Part shown: positions 53,931-64,000 of the stretch, one piece after another | Layout: every line of letters begins with the position of its first letter | Numbering within the stretch: position 1 is the first letter of the stretch | NCBI RefSeq assembly: GCF_027943255.1 | Contig: NC_072897.1 | Coordinates: 56,506,406-56,570,405, forward strand | Reading direction: 5' to 3' | Source of the DNA: Anastrepha obliqua | Taxonomy: Eukaryota > Arthropoda > Insecta > Diptera > Tephritidae | DNA length: 64,000 nucleotides | Translations under genes and position numbers: made by a program | The notes under the pieces: model-generated | The model's input: only the letters and a program-made list of their open reading frames with translations | What the model was told of the DNA's origin: nothing | Database searches by the model: none

Positions 53931-54443
53931 TCACAAGATTTGCACTTTCACTACCAATCAGTTTAACCTGATGTTGTAAAATAGGACTGAGAGAACTTGT
54001 CGATTAGATGGTGATTTTGCCTACTTGATAGCTAGGCAATACGGTAATACGAAAATATTTTGGTTGTCACTCCGTAATTCTACCGAAATGTTTACGCACT
54101 AAGCAATGGAACACTAATAAATGTTTAAATGGCAAGCCATTATAAATATACTAGCAACCCGCCCGGCTTCGCACGGGTATAAAATATATACCCTATGTCA
54201 CTCACTGAAAAAATGATTAAAATCGATCCAGTAGTTTTGGCTTATTCACTACTGCCCGTGACCCGCACGCGTTAAATTTGGAGTAAAAGAATTCCCCTTT
54301 CTTTATAGCATGACGATTTCCTGCTATCTTTGGAATATCTAAATTCATACCCTACACTTTTACACTTTTACATATTTACTTTTTGCATTTTTACATATGT
54401 ATTTATTTTATTTTTACAACAATTAATATATTACAGAATGTCT

Positions 54444-55467
54444 TTATATACAACGTTCATACATAGCTTTCTTGTCGTTAGACAATACAAACATGTTTTC
54501 TCTAGAGGTTACTCTTGAAAGAGCGACATACAGTTGGCCATGTGAAAAACAGTCAACGCTCAAATCTAAGCCTGCAGCGTTGAAGGTTTGACCCTGAGAT
54601 TTATTAATGGTCATTACAAAAGATGTCTTTACCGGAAATTGTAAGCGTTTAAATTGGAATGGTAGATCCGTTGGTATCAGAGGGATTCGGGGAATCAATA
54701 CATCTTCTCCGGTACCACATCCTGTGAGTATTGTGTACTCTATTATGAAAGCTTTCAGTGATTTTATCAGCAAACGCGTGCCATTGCAAAGTTTAGGTGG
54801 ATTTAGGTTTCTTAATAAAATAACACGATAACCTATTTTCAGCTCCATTTTGTGAGGAGGGAGTCCAGACGGGTTCAAAGAATTTAGAAATTCTGTAGGA
54901 AAATGAACAGCTTCTTCCAGTATCGACCGAGTAGTATATTTTCGTCGGCGCATCAATCTTTGAGTTATTTACTTTATCTACTTGTTCGTTAGTTGGTGAC
55001 AGAATAGCTCTTTCATTAAACCAAGGTATTGTCTTATAACTTATGTTATCAATGTCAGGATAGACATTATTGACTAAGTCTTGGATGTTGTCTATCAAAA
55101 CACAAAGGTTTTCTAGGTTAATCCTTCCCTCACTTTGTGTTAATTCTCCATTGCTAACTTTTAGCAGCTTCTCTGGAAATAGCCTGTTCTCACGTGAAGA
55201 TGACGAAACCCTAATATTAGTTTTAAGCTCTAATTTATTGACATGCGACCAAAGGTGAGATCTTTTTAGCGAAGCATTTATTTCGTCAGCACGTGTTCCT
55301 CGAGTCACAACTGGTAGAATTTGACGGAAATCTCCTAAGAACAGAATTGTACCTCCACCCATAGGTAAATTTTTGTTGCGCAAATCGCGCATTGTCCTAT
55401 CCAGTGCTTCCACAGACGTCTTGTTTGAGATGGTAGCTTCGTCCCAGACTATTAATGAGCAGCACAC
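54444..55467 (-). pseudogene. Helitron PIF1 helicase, copy C
   Basis: Same motifs and the same missing Walker A as at 5171-6194; differences are single substitutions (for example SYKTIPWF for SYKTISWF). Confidence 0.87.
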
Positions 55468-55674
55468 ATCAATTTTCCTGTATTGCTCTGTTTAGAAACA
55501 CTACAGACGCTGTTATCATCATCGGTGGCGATTTTCAGCGGGTGCTTGAATGTAGAGTGTGCGATTCGGCCGCACTATTTTGTTTAATTCAAATAATTCT
55601 TCGTGAAATATGTTTTGGTCATATTGTACATCAACAGAGTTTAAGTCTTGCCGTCGCCGAATCAGAATATAATA

Positions 55675-56705
55675 TCAGAAATTATTCCATAGACTAACAG
55701 AATCAGTTACTTGACAAAACACTACTATGACGGCAAATAAATATCTTAATGATGTAGCTGAACTACAAACAGCTGCTTCTGATAATGTATTTTCCCAGTG
55801 AGAATCGACTTCCAAGAGCCCCATAGCTTTGCATGCTGCTTGATAAGTATTGTAAACAACACCTTGTAAAGTTCTTAGGTGAGAAAAGGATGTCGGTCCT
55901 TTTACAATATAAAGTAACATTCTCAGATAAAAGCATTCGCTGGGATGAATCCGGGGAAACCATCAACCGCAGTACCTTGTTTTCGCCGTTGAAAAGTTTT
56001 AGAACTCTGGTTCCATGTATAGTAACTTGGAACTCTGTCATATGTCAGTGTTTTCGCGAAATCATCTTGAGCACATAACTTGAAGAATGCTGTCAATGTT
56101 GTATCCGTCGGGATATTAATAACTTCTTGTATATTGTTCTCAATGAAATATACCCTTTGTGCATTTTCTAAATGAACTGCAAGGTGGACAATTGTAGGAG
56201 ACCGGTCGTGCACTTCGAATGATAAAATCCTCCATACAGCTTCAGAGCTGCAGATGTAACGTCCAGACTGATATATTTCCACTTCATTTGGTGATTCTAT
56301 GCTGAAAGTGGCTTGATCACTGTCTTTATTAATGTACTTAGTAACATATTGGATTGACTTTATTGAATTGCACAACTCCACGTTGATGTGGGCATCAAAA
56401 ATTTTCAAAAGAAGCGGATTATAGGGAACGATCCATCGGTTATCAATATCAATGTTTCGGACGGTAGCAATTTGCCCACCCTCTTCTGGCGATCGTCGAC
56501 GATATTTGGGATATCCATCATCGCTAGTAGTTGTTTGAGTTTGAAACGACTTCGGAAATTCTTTGCTGCATTTAGAATCTCGCATACATGGAGAATTCGG
56601 GTTTAAAGTCCCGCAAGGGCCGTGTACCATATGTTTCTTTATGATTTCATATAGGGTAGGATCTTCATCTTTATCCGGTAATTCAGCTGAAATACATATG
56701 TACAT
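55675..56705 (-). pseudogene. Helitron Rep-side region, copy C
   Basis: Same as 6402-7432, with the same stop and shift near 55923. The HUH part is also missing here, so the loss came before the duplication. Confidence 0.85.
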
Positions 56706-57431
56706 ACGTCCGAAATGAAATAATGCGAGCGATTCGTAAATGCATACCTACATACATACGTCACCATACGATGTAATTCAACATTAATGAGGTGTGGTGA
56801 GATTATCGCTTAACGCCTGTTGCTTCATTCGGTTGACAGCGAACAAACACACAAACAGCTTTTTTTGGAAAAAGAGCTGCTTTTGTTTAAACAATTTTGG
56901 TAAAATAACAAATAAATCAATTATTTTTTTTTTGATTCAGAACAAAAGTAAATATTTCAAAGTTAAACTTCAAGAAAGTTTCATTTTAATTGGTTGATTC
57001 GTTTATGATTTATGGCCGTGAAAACAAGAAATTTATGTTGTTTTGCCACATTTTGACCGATTGCCCCCTTTATATATTTATCCACATTATATTGATATAA
57101 ACCTTCCTCAGAGAACGTTAATGTATAGAGAAGTCTCAATGACTGAAAAGGCAGCACTTTTCAGGGGTACTCGTTTTGCGCACGAGGTACACCACAGCCA
57201 CATTTTTCAACAAAAATTAACAGTAAGGGGCTGAATTATGTAAATTTAGCAGCAGTCGATAAGAATTTCTTGGTGATTAGAAGCAAAGAATGTTAGGTAG
57301 CTTTTTAATATGACCTATATACATATTTGAATTTTTCCAAATCATCCAAAATTATATACATATGTTATGTCTGTCTGTCTGTCTGGTGTCTGTAAAACTT
57401 TGTTGAATTCGCTTCAACTGAATCAAAATCC

Positions 57432-58181
57432 TCTATAGAAAACGCCTCATTACCAGGCGCACAGGAAGATGGCATATGCAAATGAAAATTTGTGAATTTA
57501 TATACATTTGCGCATATGTATATGCTGTGTGTATGTATGCTCACCAGCTCAAGATAAATCGGTAAAACTTCTCAAGAAATCCAGCGCGCACTCATAGGCG
57601 CAGCGCACATTCATAGGCACAGCATTGTACATATACACATATTTACATACATATATCGATGCATACATATGTACGAAGCCGCGGGCACTCGACTTGACAA
57701 AAATTGAAGATTTATCAAATATTGGCAAATAATTCTACGCGAAATATTCCAATATTGACTATTTTCGAATTGTCGAGAAAATTGGCATATGGGCGGCTCG
57801 TTTTATGAATGAAAGTTCTTGCTCTTAGAACTATGATCTCGAATTTATCAATGAATTTTTTGATGATGAGTTTTTGTTGCACAGTACAATAGTTGAAACT
57901 GTTCGGCGCCGCCGCGACTCTTCAGCGCTATGGCAACTATAATGATGGCCGCTACGCCTGCGTCTATGACTGCATTTTGTTCTTGTAGCCGCTAGGCATA
58001 GAATTTTAGCTTTGAACGACATACGCATTTTGAGGAATAAAGTTAGTGCCCTGTGTGTGCGGTTGTATGTACATGCATATGGTATATTAATAAGCATTGT
58101 TTTGCTTGAATTCAATTCACATATTTATATTTGCATATGCCATCTTCATGTGTGCCTGGTAATGAAGCGTTTTGTATACAG
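57432..58181. mobile_element. Inverted-end element nested in Helitron C
   Basis: Copy of 8156-8905 with the same inverted ends (CATTACCAGGC..). Confidence 0.6.
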
Positions 58182-58301
58182 AATTTTTTGATTTGTTTGA
58201 AGGGATATGGGCACCAAGTGTACATACGCACATACAAATATGTACATGAGTATTCAAAAGAAATTTTTTTTAGCATTTGTGAGGCAGGAATTTGATCGTT
58301 A

Positions 58302-59014
58302 AGCTAAATACACACCAGGCAACCGTTGCAGCAACTCGGCCATGTTGAAGCAACCGTTGCCTCGTGTGTAGCTGTGTTGCCAAATGATTTTCGTGTTGCT
58401 GCAACCGTTGCCTGAAATATCAAATAAATTTGATTTTTGGGATAGGTTGCTGCAACCGTTGCTTCGTGTGTATCATTGTTTACTGCTTTTACTCGTTCAG
58501 TTCGTTGAACACAAGCAAAGAAGAAGGTTCATGCGGAGTAAAATAAAGTGAAAAAGGAAAAAATTGCAATTGAAAATAATGAAAATTATGTTAATTTTAT
58601 TAACGAATATAAAAATTTGAGAGAGCTGTGGGATATAAGTAGTGAAAAATATAAAAATAAAAATTTTAGAAAAAAAGCATACGAACAATTAAAAAATGAA
58701 TACAATAAAATTGATAAAAATTTCAAGTCCGCAAAAGCGTTTCCTGTTGCAAGATAGCGCAAAGTTATTGCCAGTCTAATTTCTGCTGATATTGCCTCTC
58801 TCATTATGGTATCTTGTTTCGTTATTTTGGCCTTTACGAAGTCCAACAATTTTCTAAACAGGGCTTCGTCCATCCTCATGTAATTTTTATAGTCCGCTGG
58901 CTCATTTTCCTTCAGTTCTTTCAGCAGCCTCTCGTTCGAAAATCCGATTTTTTTAAAAGCCAATTTTTGGACCAGATTTTTTATCTTCAACGGTTGCCTG
59001 GTGTGTATTTAGCT
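58302..59014. mobile_element. PIF/Harbinger non-autonomous element, copy C
   Basis: Same 713 bp element with TTA at 58299-58301 and 59015-59017. Contains the MADF fragment (58548-58757) and the transposase amino-terminal fragment (58754-58990), as in copy A. Confidence 0.88.
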
Positions 59015-60000
59015 TTAGGTTATTTACATGAAATATAAGGCGATGCTCGTGAGGTAGGTCATTTTGCTTCAGTGCACACATATGCGTGCAACACTATATT
59101 TAATAAAGATGCAATTGCTTTTAGTTGTCCCATATATGCAAATACGTTTCTTTGAAGTTTTCCTTCATTTATTTTAAAGTTTTATACTATCTAGAAAATG
59201 CATACATACAAATGTATGTATATTATTATTCCCTGTAATAAAATGTAAATTTAAAAAGATTTGGTTTGCCAAAGGAACAAATAAATGCATATTCAAATGT
59301 AAATACATATGTATGTCGATATACCAAAGCACTTGTATGCTATGAATTAATTTCGACTCAAAATATTAGTAAAAATTTTCATCAAATTTGTTTAGTTTTA
59401 AATTTACTAAAACGCACATACCAAAATGTGAGACGTCGTTTTATAATGAATTTTTTTAAATTAAATCAAAATATTAAAGTTACTTTGATTTGAAATGTTG
59501 GCGCATATAATAAATATTCAATCATTTTTTCTTCATCACCTTTGTCTGAAAATACAAATTGAATAAATTTTCGTTTATCAAGGGAACATAAAAATGCACA
59601 AGCAAATACTTTGCAAAATGCCGTCGGCTATTCGTCAATTTGATTTCCTACAGAGGCCAAAAACTGTGCAGGGCCAATATGCTAAAGGAGAAATCGCTGT
59701 AAAACATTTCTGTTAAAAGTTTCACCACACCCCGGCGGCGGTTAGACTTCATTTTTGACAATTCACACTATTCGTAGCTCGTGAGAATTCTCTATATTTA
59801 ACGTTCTCTGCCTTCCTCTTCAATCAATCTATCTTTAAAAAAAAACCGCATCAAAATCCGTTGCGTAGTTTTAAAGATTTAAGCATTCAAGGGGACATAG
59901 GGACAGAAAAGGCGAGTTTGTTTTCTAATATGTAGTGATGGTTATTACGAAACTTTTATGTATGAAGTATGCGTAAAAAAATATTGCACTTGAAATTTAA

Positions 60001-60238
60001 GGGGCACCCCATTGCACCCTAGTAGCAAACCATTGGATACATGACAAATGCTTACAATCCTAACGGATGTATGTAGAACAGCCCTAAATAAAGAATGACC
60101 CATAGTTAAGTAAAAGGGGCACCCTATTGCACCCTATTAGCAAACCATTGGATACATGACAAATGCTTACAATCCTAACGGATGTACTATATGTAGAACA
60201 GCCCTAAATAAAGAATGACCCATAGTTAAGTAAAAGGG
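60001..60238 (+). repeat. Tandem duplication in the Gypsy-relic flank, copy C
   Basis: Two units beginning GGGGCACCC, as at 10724-10960; copy B has one. Confidence 0.85.
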
Positions 60239-60680
60239 AAAGAATGCCTAATGGTCAGAATGCCTAAACTCTACGACTGTGATTACATTAAATTAAGAAT
60301 ATAAAAACTAATCAGATTGGAAGTACTTTTTCCAATAGACTGTTTTTTACAGGCACGTAACAAAACAGGAAAATAAGATTAATGTATATTAGTAAAATAG
60401 GTAGAGATAAAATATTGTAAACAAATTAGAGAAACCGAGATAGAGCATTGAATTTTGTTCAGGCATAAAAGTAATTAGTACACTGATAAAGACCCACATG
60501 TTAGATGTAAACAAAAACACAAAAAAAAGAGGTTGTCTGTAAAGTCGGTTTACCGACGATAGTTTAACGTGATAACGTCATAAGAAAATACTGATTGAAT
60601 GGTTGCATTTTTCAAAAGAAAATTTTAATTTTATTTGTTTGATAGATATTTTGTATGGATATAGAGAATGAGTTAACATT

Positions 60681-60896
60681 AACACAACATAATATAACAT
60701 AACATAACATAACACAACACAACACAACACAACACAACATAACATAATATAAAATAACATAACATAACATAACATAACATAACATAACATAACATAACAT
60801 AACATAACATAACATAACATAACATAACATAACATAACATAACATAACATAACATAACATAACATAACATAACATAACATAACATAACATAACATA
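60681..60896. repeat. (AACAT)n microsatellite, copy C
   Basis: Same pentamer array as 11401-11707 with fewer AACAC and AACAT units. Confidence 0.97.
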
Positions 60897-61469
60897 TCAT
60901 AAAGCATTCACCAACAGCTTTCATTTGATACCCATATTGTACATACACATCCGAAGGTTACCCGGGCCCACGTTTTGACCTATATCTCGAGCCCTATTTC
61001 CAAAATAAAATATAATCCATGTTACTCGTGGATGATGTAGCTTTCGAATGGTGAAAGAAGTTTTAAAATCGGTCCAGTAGTTTTGAGCCTATTCATTACA
61101 AACAAACAAAGTTTTCCTCTTTATAATATTAGTATAGACAACATATCTTATAAGGTATATGGTAAATATTAAAATACATTTTTTCCTTCATATATAATAA
61201 AAAAATTAATAATTATAACATTAAAACAACAGGTATTATTAACAAACTTGGTTTTATTTTAAATTCTTCAAGTGAATCAAATTAATAATAATCAATAAGA
61301 AGGCATATGCAAATACAAATACGTGAATTTATATATGTACATATGCGCATATACATACATATATACGCTCACTTAAGTAGGAGAGAGCAAGATGTCGAAC
61401 GTTGCCGTTCGTTTGCTTTGTTTGCTTTGTCGTTCGTTCCGCGCTTTCGCTTGCAGTTCATGCAATGCA

Positions 61470-61738
61470 ATGAGCAAGGTAACGACAAATGAGCAAGGTA
61501 ACGGCAATGAGCAAGGTAACTACATATGAGCAAGGTAACACTAATGAGCAAGGTAACACTAATGAGCAAGGTAACACTAAAGAGCAAGGTAACACAAATG
61601 AGCAAGGTAACACTAAAGAGCAAGGTAACACTAAAGAGCAAGGTAACACTAATGAGCAAGGTAACTACATATGAGCAAGGTAACACTAAAGAGCAAGGTA
61701 ACACTAATGAGCAAGGTAACACTAATGAGCAAGGTAAC
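61470..61738 (+). repeat. 18 bp tandem array, copy C
   Basis: Unit order identical to 12280-12548, including the two irregular TACATAT spacings. Confidence 0.92.
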
Positions 61739-61796
61739 GACACATTTTTTCGTGCGTGCAGCCTGTTAAATCGAATTATAAGACGTTATCACGTCA

Positions 61797-62145
61797 AAAA
61801 CTTAGTGTTTAAAACCCAAACATGTTTCCCTAAGAAAATAGAGATTTAGACATTTATGAAAATTGGATTAATGATTAAAACTACAAAATATGTAAATAAT
61901 CAGTTTAACAAAAAATGTACACCTTGTCTATATGGTAAGTATGAGAGAAGCACCACAAGAGAACCAGTAGGAGATTCTGACATAACAACTGAGCCAGGGT
62001 GATACATACACATGGACATATACCTCAATGACAACAAAATGTTCCTAGTTGCTATCGACAAATTCTCAAAATACATTACTCTGAGGGAAATTGATTCAAG
62101 AGAATTGACTTGTCTGAGAAAATTCAGGAAGTTCTCACAAACAAC
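61797..62145 (+). pseudogene. Gypsy integrase fragment, relic C
   Basis: Same as 12606-12953, with the same TGA stop before HMDI. Ended by the I-type LINE tail. Confidence 0.7.
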
Positions 62146-64000
62146 TATTTTTTTTTTATTTTTATTTTATTAAATTTATATAACAAAACTAATTTTATTA
62201 CATAAATATCAAAACGCAGCACTGGCTACGAGGCCTTCAGCCGCCACTTTAATTAAAGTTACATATGAGTAAAAACTATTTGCTAAGTGTTAGTATCTTA
62301 AATATATTTTAACAAGTCATTGTTTTTCAAGAAGTTATATATTGCCATTATATTTTCATCCGAGGGTGTTTTAAGCAGTTTTATAATATCAACGTTGTCA
62401 TAGCTGACTGATGAATTGTGCAGGTTCGGGCAGAGAGTAAGTAAATGTTTGATAGTGACGGTGTGGTTACAAAACGGACATTTGGAAGGACTATCACCTG
62501 ACAGTAAGTGGGCAGGTGTTATGATAGTGTGTCAAATTCTTAATCTGGTAAAAGCCCTCATGGCACTTGTGGGTAAAGATGATGTATAAGTAATTCGCTT
62601 TTTGTCTTCATTAATTTCTGTGTAATGGTGTTTGTATGTCTTCCAATCGCTTGCATCTTCTTGGTACCTTATATGTTTGACTAGGTTGAGTATGTCGGAT
62701 TTGGTTACAATGTCGTAGACTAAAGTAGGTGTCCTTATAACATTTTTGCAGCAGCATCTGCATAGTCGTTTCCTTTTATTGCAGCGTGACCCGGAATCCA
62801 ACTAAGCTTAATTTTTCGAGGAGCACCGATGACCATGTCTCTAATTGATTGAATTATAGGATTGTGGTTGGACGGAGACGTTATTGCTGACATACATGAT
62901 TTACTATCCGTGCATATTAGAAATTTTCCTTTAGTTTTCCTAGCGTAGTGGATTGCATTTAGAATTGCAGACGCTTCAGCGGTAAAGATAGAACACATTG
63001 TAGGAAGAAGCCAGTTACAGATTAATTCGCCAGTGTCAGTAACAACTGCAAACGAGGTAGATTCTGCAGACTTGGAGCCGTCCGTAAACAGTAACTTCCA
63101 GCCATTACTTAGGTATTTGGATTTTAGTTCAGTAAAGGTTTGTTGAAAAACTTCGTTTGGTGTGTTTTGTTTGGATAACATCAACAGTTTGTTTGGGAGG
63201 AAGTATGTCATTGATCTTCCAAGGTGGATAGCCTTCAACTTTATGTTGGATAAAATATTGTTTTTTGTAGCAAAATCTAAGCACCTCATAATAACATAGC
63301 TGAATTTATTCTAGGTATTTTCGTTTTGCGTATGGCACGTTTGAAAGTTTTGTGAAGTAGTGGATTAGTGTTGTCTACCGCTTTCGCAAACAGTTGGCGC
63401 GTGAGATCAATAATTCTATTTGGAATGCTGGGTAGTCCTGATTCAGCAAGAATGGTGTTGGTAGGTGAGGTTGGAAATGCCCTGAGACTCCGTCATATTG
63501 CGCAATGGTATGGTGCATTCAACATTTTGATATTAGATTTTGAGCAGTTTCCATATATAGGGAGCCCGTAATCAATTTTCGAAAGAAGCAGAGCTCTGAC
63601 AACATTGATGAGTGTATTCGGATGAATATGTGATTGCTTAGATGAAATATATTTTACAATGCTTAGCCTAGTCATTAAAGAACTTCTAATGTATTTACAA
63701 TGTGAGTTGAAGGTGTACTTAGAGTCAAAGATTAAACCTAGTATTTTTAACTGTGTTTCACATTTGATGTTGGTGTTGTTATGTGTTAGAGTTATCCCAG
63801 TGCATTTGTGTTTCCTACAAATATGAAGCACATGGGTTTTTTCTAAAGAAAGTGAGGCACCAGACTCCAGCGACCATGTATCAATATCGGCAAGAATATT
63901 TGAAAATAGAGATTGAACTAAAGGAACGTCAGAAACTTTCGAGTACATTAAAACATCATCTGCATAGATCTGGTGCTCAATTCCTTTATATTTTTCTATT
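62146..64000 (-). pseudogene. I-type LINE (RT end, RNase H, tail), runs off the window
   Basis: Minus strand. The RT carboxy part (63948-63493) has ASLSLEKTHVLHICRK, LKILGLIFDSKYTF and NVVRALLLSKIDYGLPIYG. RNase H (63289-62735) is complete: LLFTDGSKSAES (Asp), FTAEASAILNAI (Glu), LICTDSKSCMSA (Asp) and SWIPGHAAIKGNDYADAAAK (His, Asp). A one-base shift follows near 62745, then VYDIVTKSDILNLVKHI, a TGA stop near 62532, a zinc-knuckle-like CPFCNHTV..HLLTLC end, a natural stop near 62299, a UTR and an A-rich tail at 62150. RNase H after RT fits the I group. It is inserted in the Gypsy integrase. Confidence 0.85.

Larger units (their letters stand above)
54151..59938 (-). mobile_element. Helitron, copy C
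   Basis: Ends identical to copy A: CTAG at 54154-54151 with the same GC hairpin and TC at 59938. 5788 bp against 5785 bp. It shares all broken frames and nested elements of copy A, so both derive from one insertion that was later duplicated with its flanks. Confidence 0.88.
60529..61796 (-). mobile_element. Non-autonomous Helentron-like element, copy C
   Basis: Same ends as 11248-12605 (5' TGACGTGATAACGTC at 61796; 3' hairpin GTCGGTAAACCGAC near 60545). About 90 bp shorter because of the microsatellite. Same orphan Helitron end (to 61138) and 18 bp array (61470-61738). Confidence 0.72.

Overview
The window looks like intergenic, transposon-packed DNA from a dipteran, most likely a tephritid fruit fly. 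I infer this from the AT-rich base composition, the dense degenerate TACATA/TATGTA microsatellites, a rosa-type DD41D mariner (a subfamily first described in a Ceratitis species), the tRNA-derived SINE, errantivirus proviruses, and a kelch gene fragment whose best match is dipteran slim/KLHDC10. I see no intact host gene. Almost every coding stretch is a transposon relic. The exceptions are a nearly intact mariner and two lightly damaged hAT transposases.

Layout. 1-2.5 kb: old repeats and a mariner remnant. 2.5-13.6 kb (copy A): a decayed Gypsy element (LTR edge, gag, protease, RT start, later integrase) filled by nested insertions: a 5.8 kb Helitron (4878-10662) that itself holds a Harbinger element, then a non-autonomous Helentron-like element (11248-12605), with an I-type LINE tail in the integrase. 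13.6-26.3 kb: a minus-strand errantivirus (truncated 3' LTR, split env, pol, gag, 5' LTR). Inside its env lies 4.7 kb of foreign DNA carrying a Helitron helicase piece, a rosa mariner and a KLHDC10/slim pseudogene; a foldback element interrupts its pol. 26.3-31.1 kb (copy B): a hAT transposase followed by the same decayed Gypsy relic, here without the Helitron. 31.1-45 kb: two Helentrons bracket about 10.4 kb of LINE, BEL and Helentron fragments, after which the Gypsy integrase resumes. 45.3-46.8 kb: a MITE, a solo LTR-like segment and a full SINE. 46.8-64 kb (copy C): hAT with a solo errantivirus LTR, another Helentron, the Gypsy relic with a young mariner, the Helitron, the Helentron-like element and the LINE, which runs off the window.

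How the parts relate. Copies A, B and C are paralogous blocks that date one another. B keeps the exact empty site of the Helitron seen in A and C. A and B keep the empty site of the mariner seen in C. B also keeps the T-run empty site of the Helentron beside the C hAT. B carries an errantivirus 5' LTR at the TATA site where C has a solo LTR. The most interesting material is structural: two Helitron-related families with parallel terminal design, Helentron-bracketed rearrangement, a tRNA-like module found in both orientations inside Helentrons, and a foldback element with GC-rich 96 bp repeats. I did not find convincing evidence for a wholly new biochemical system.
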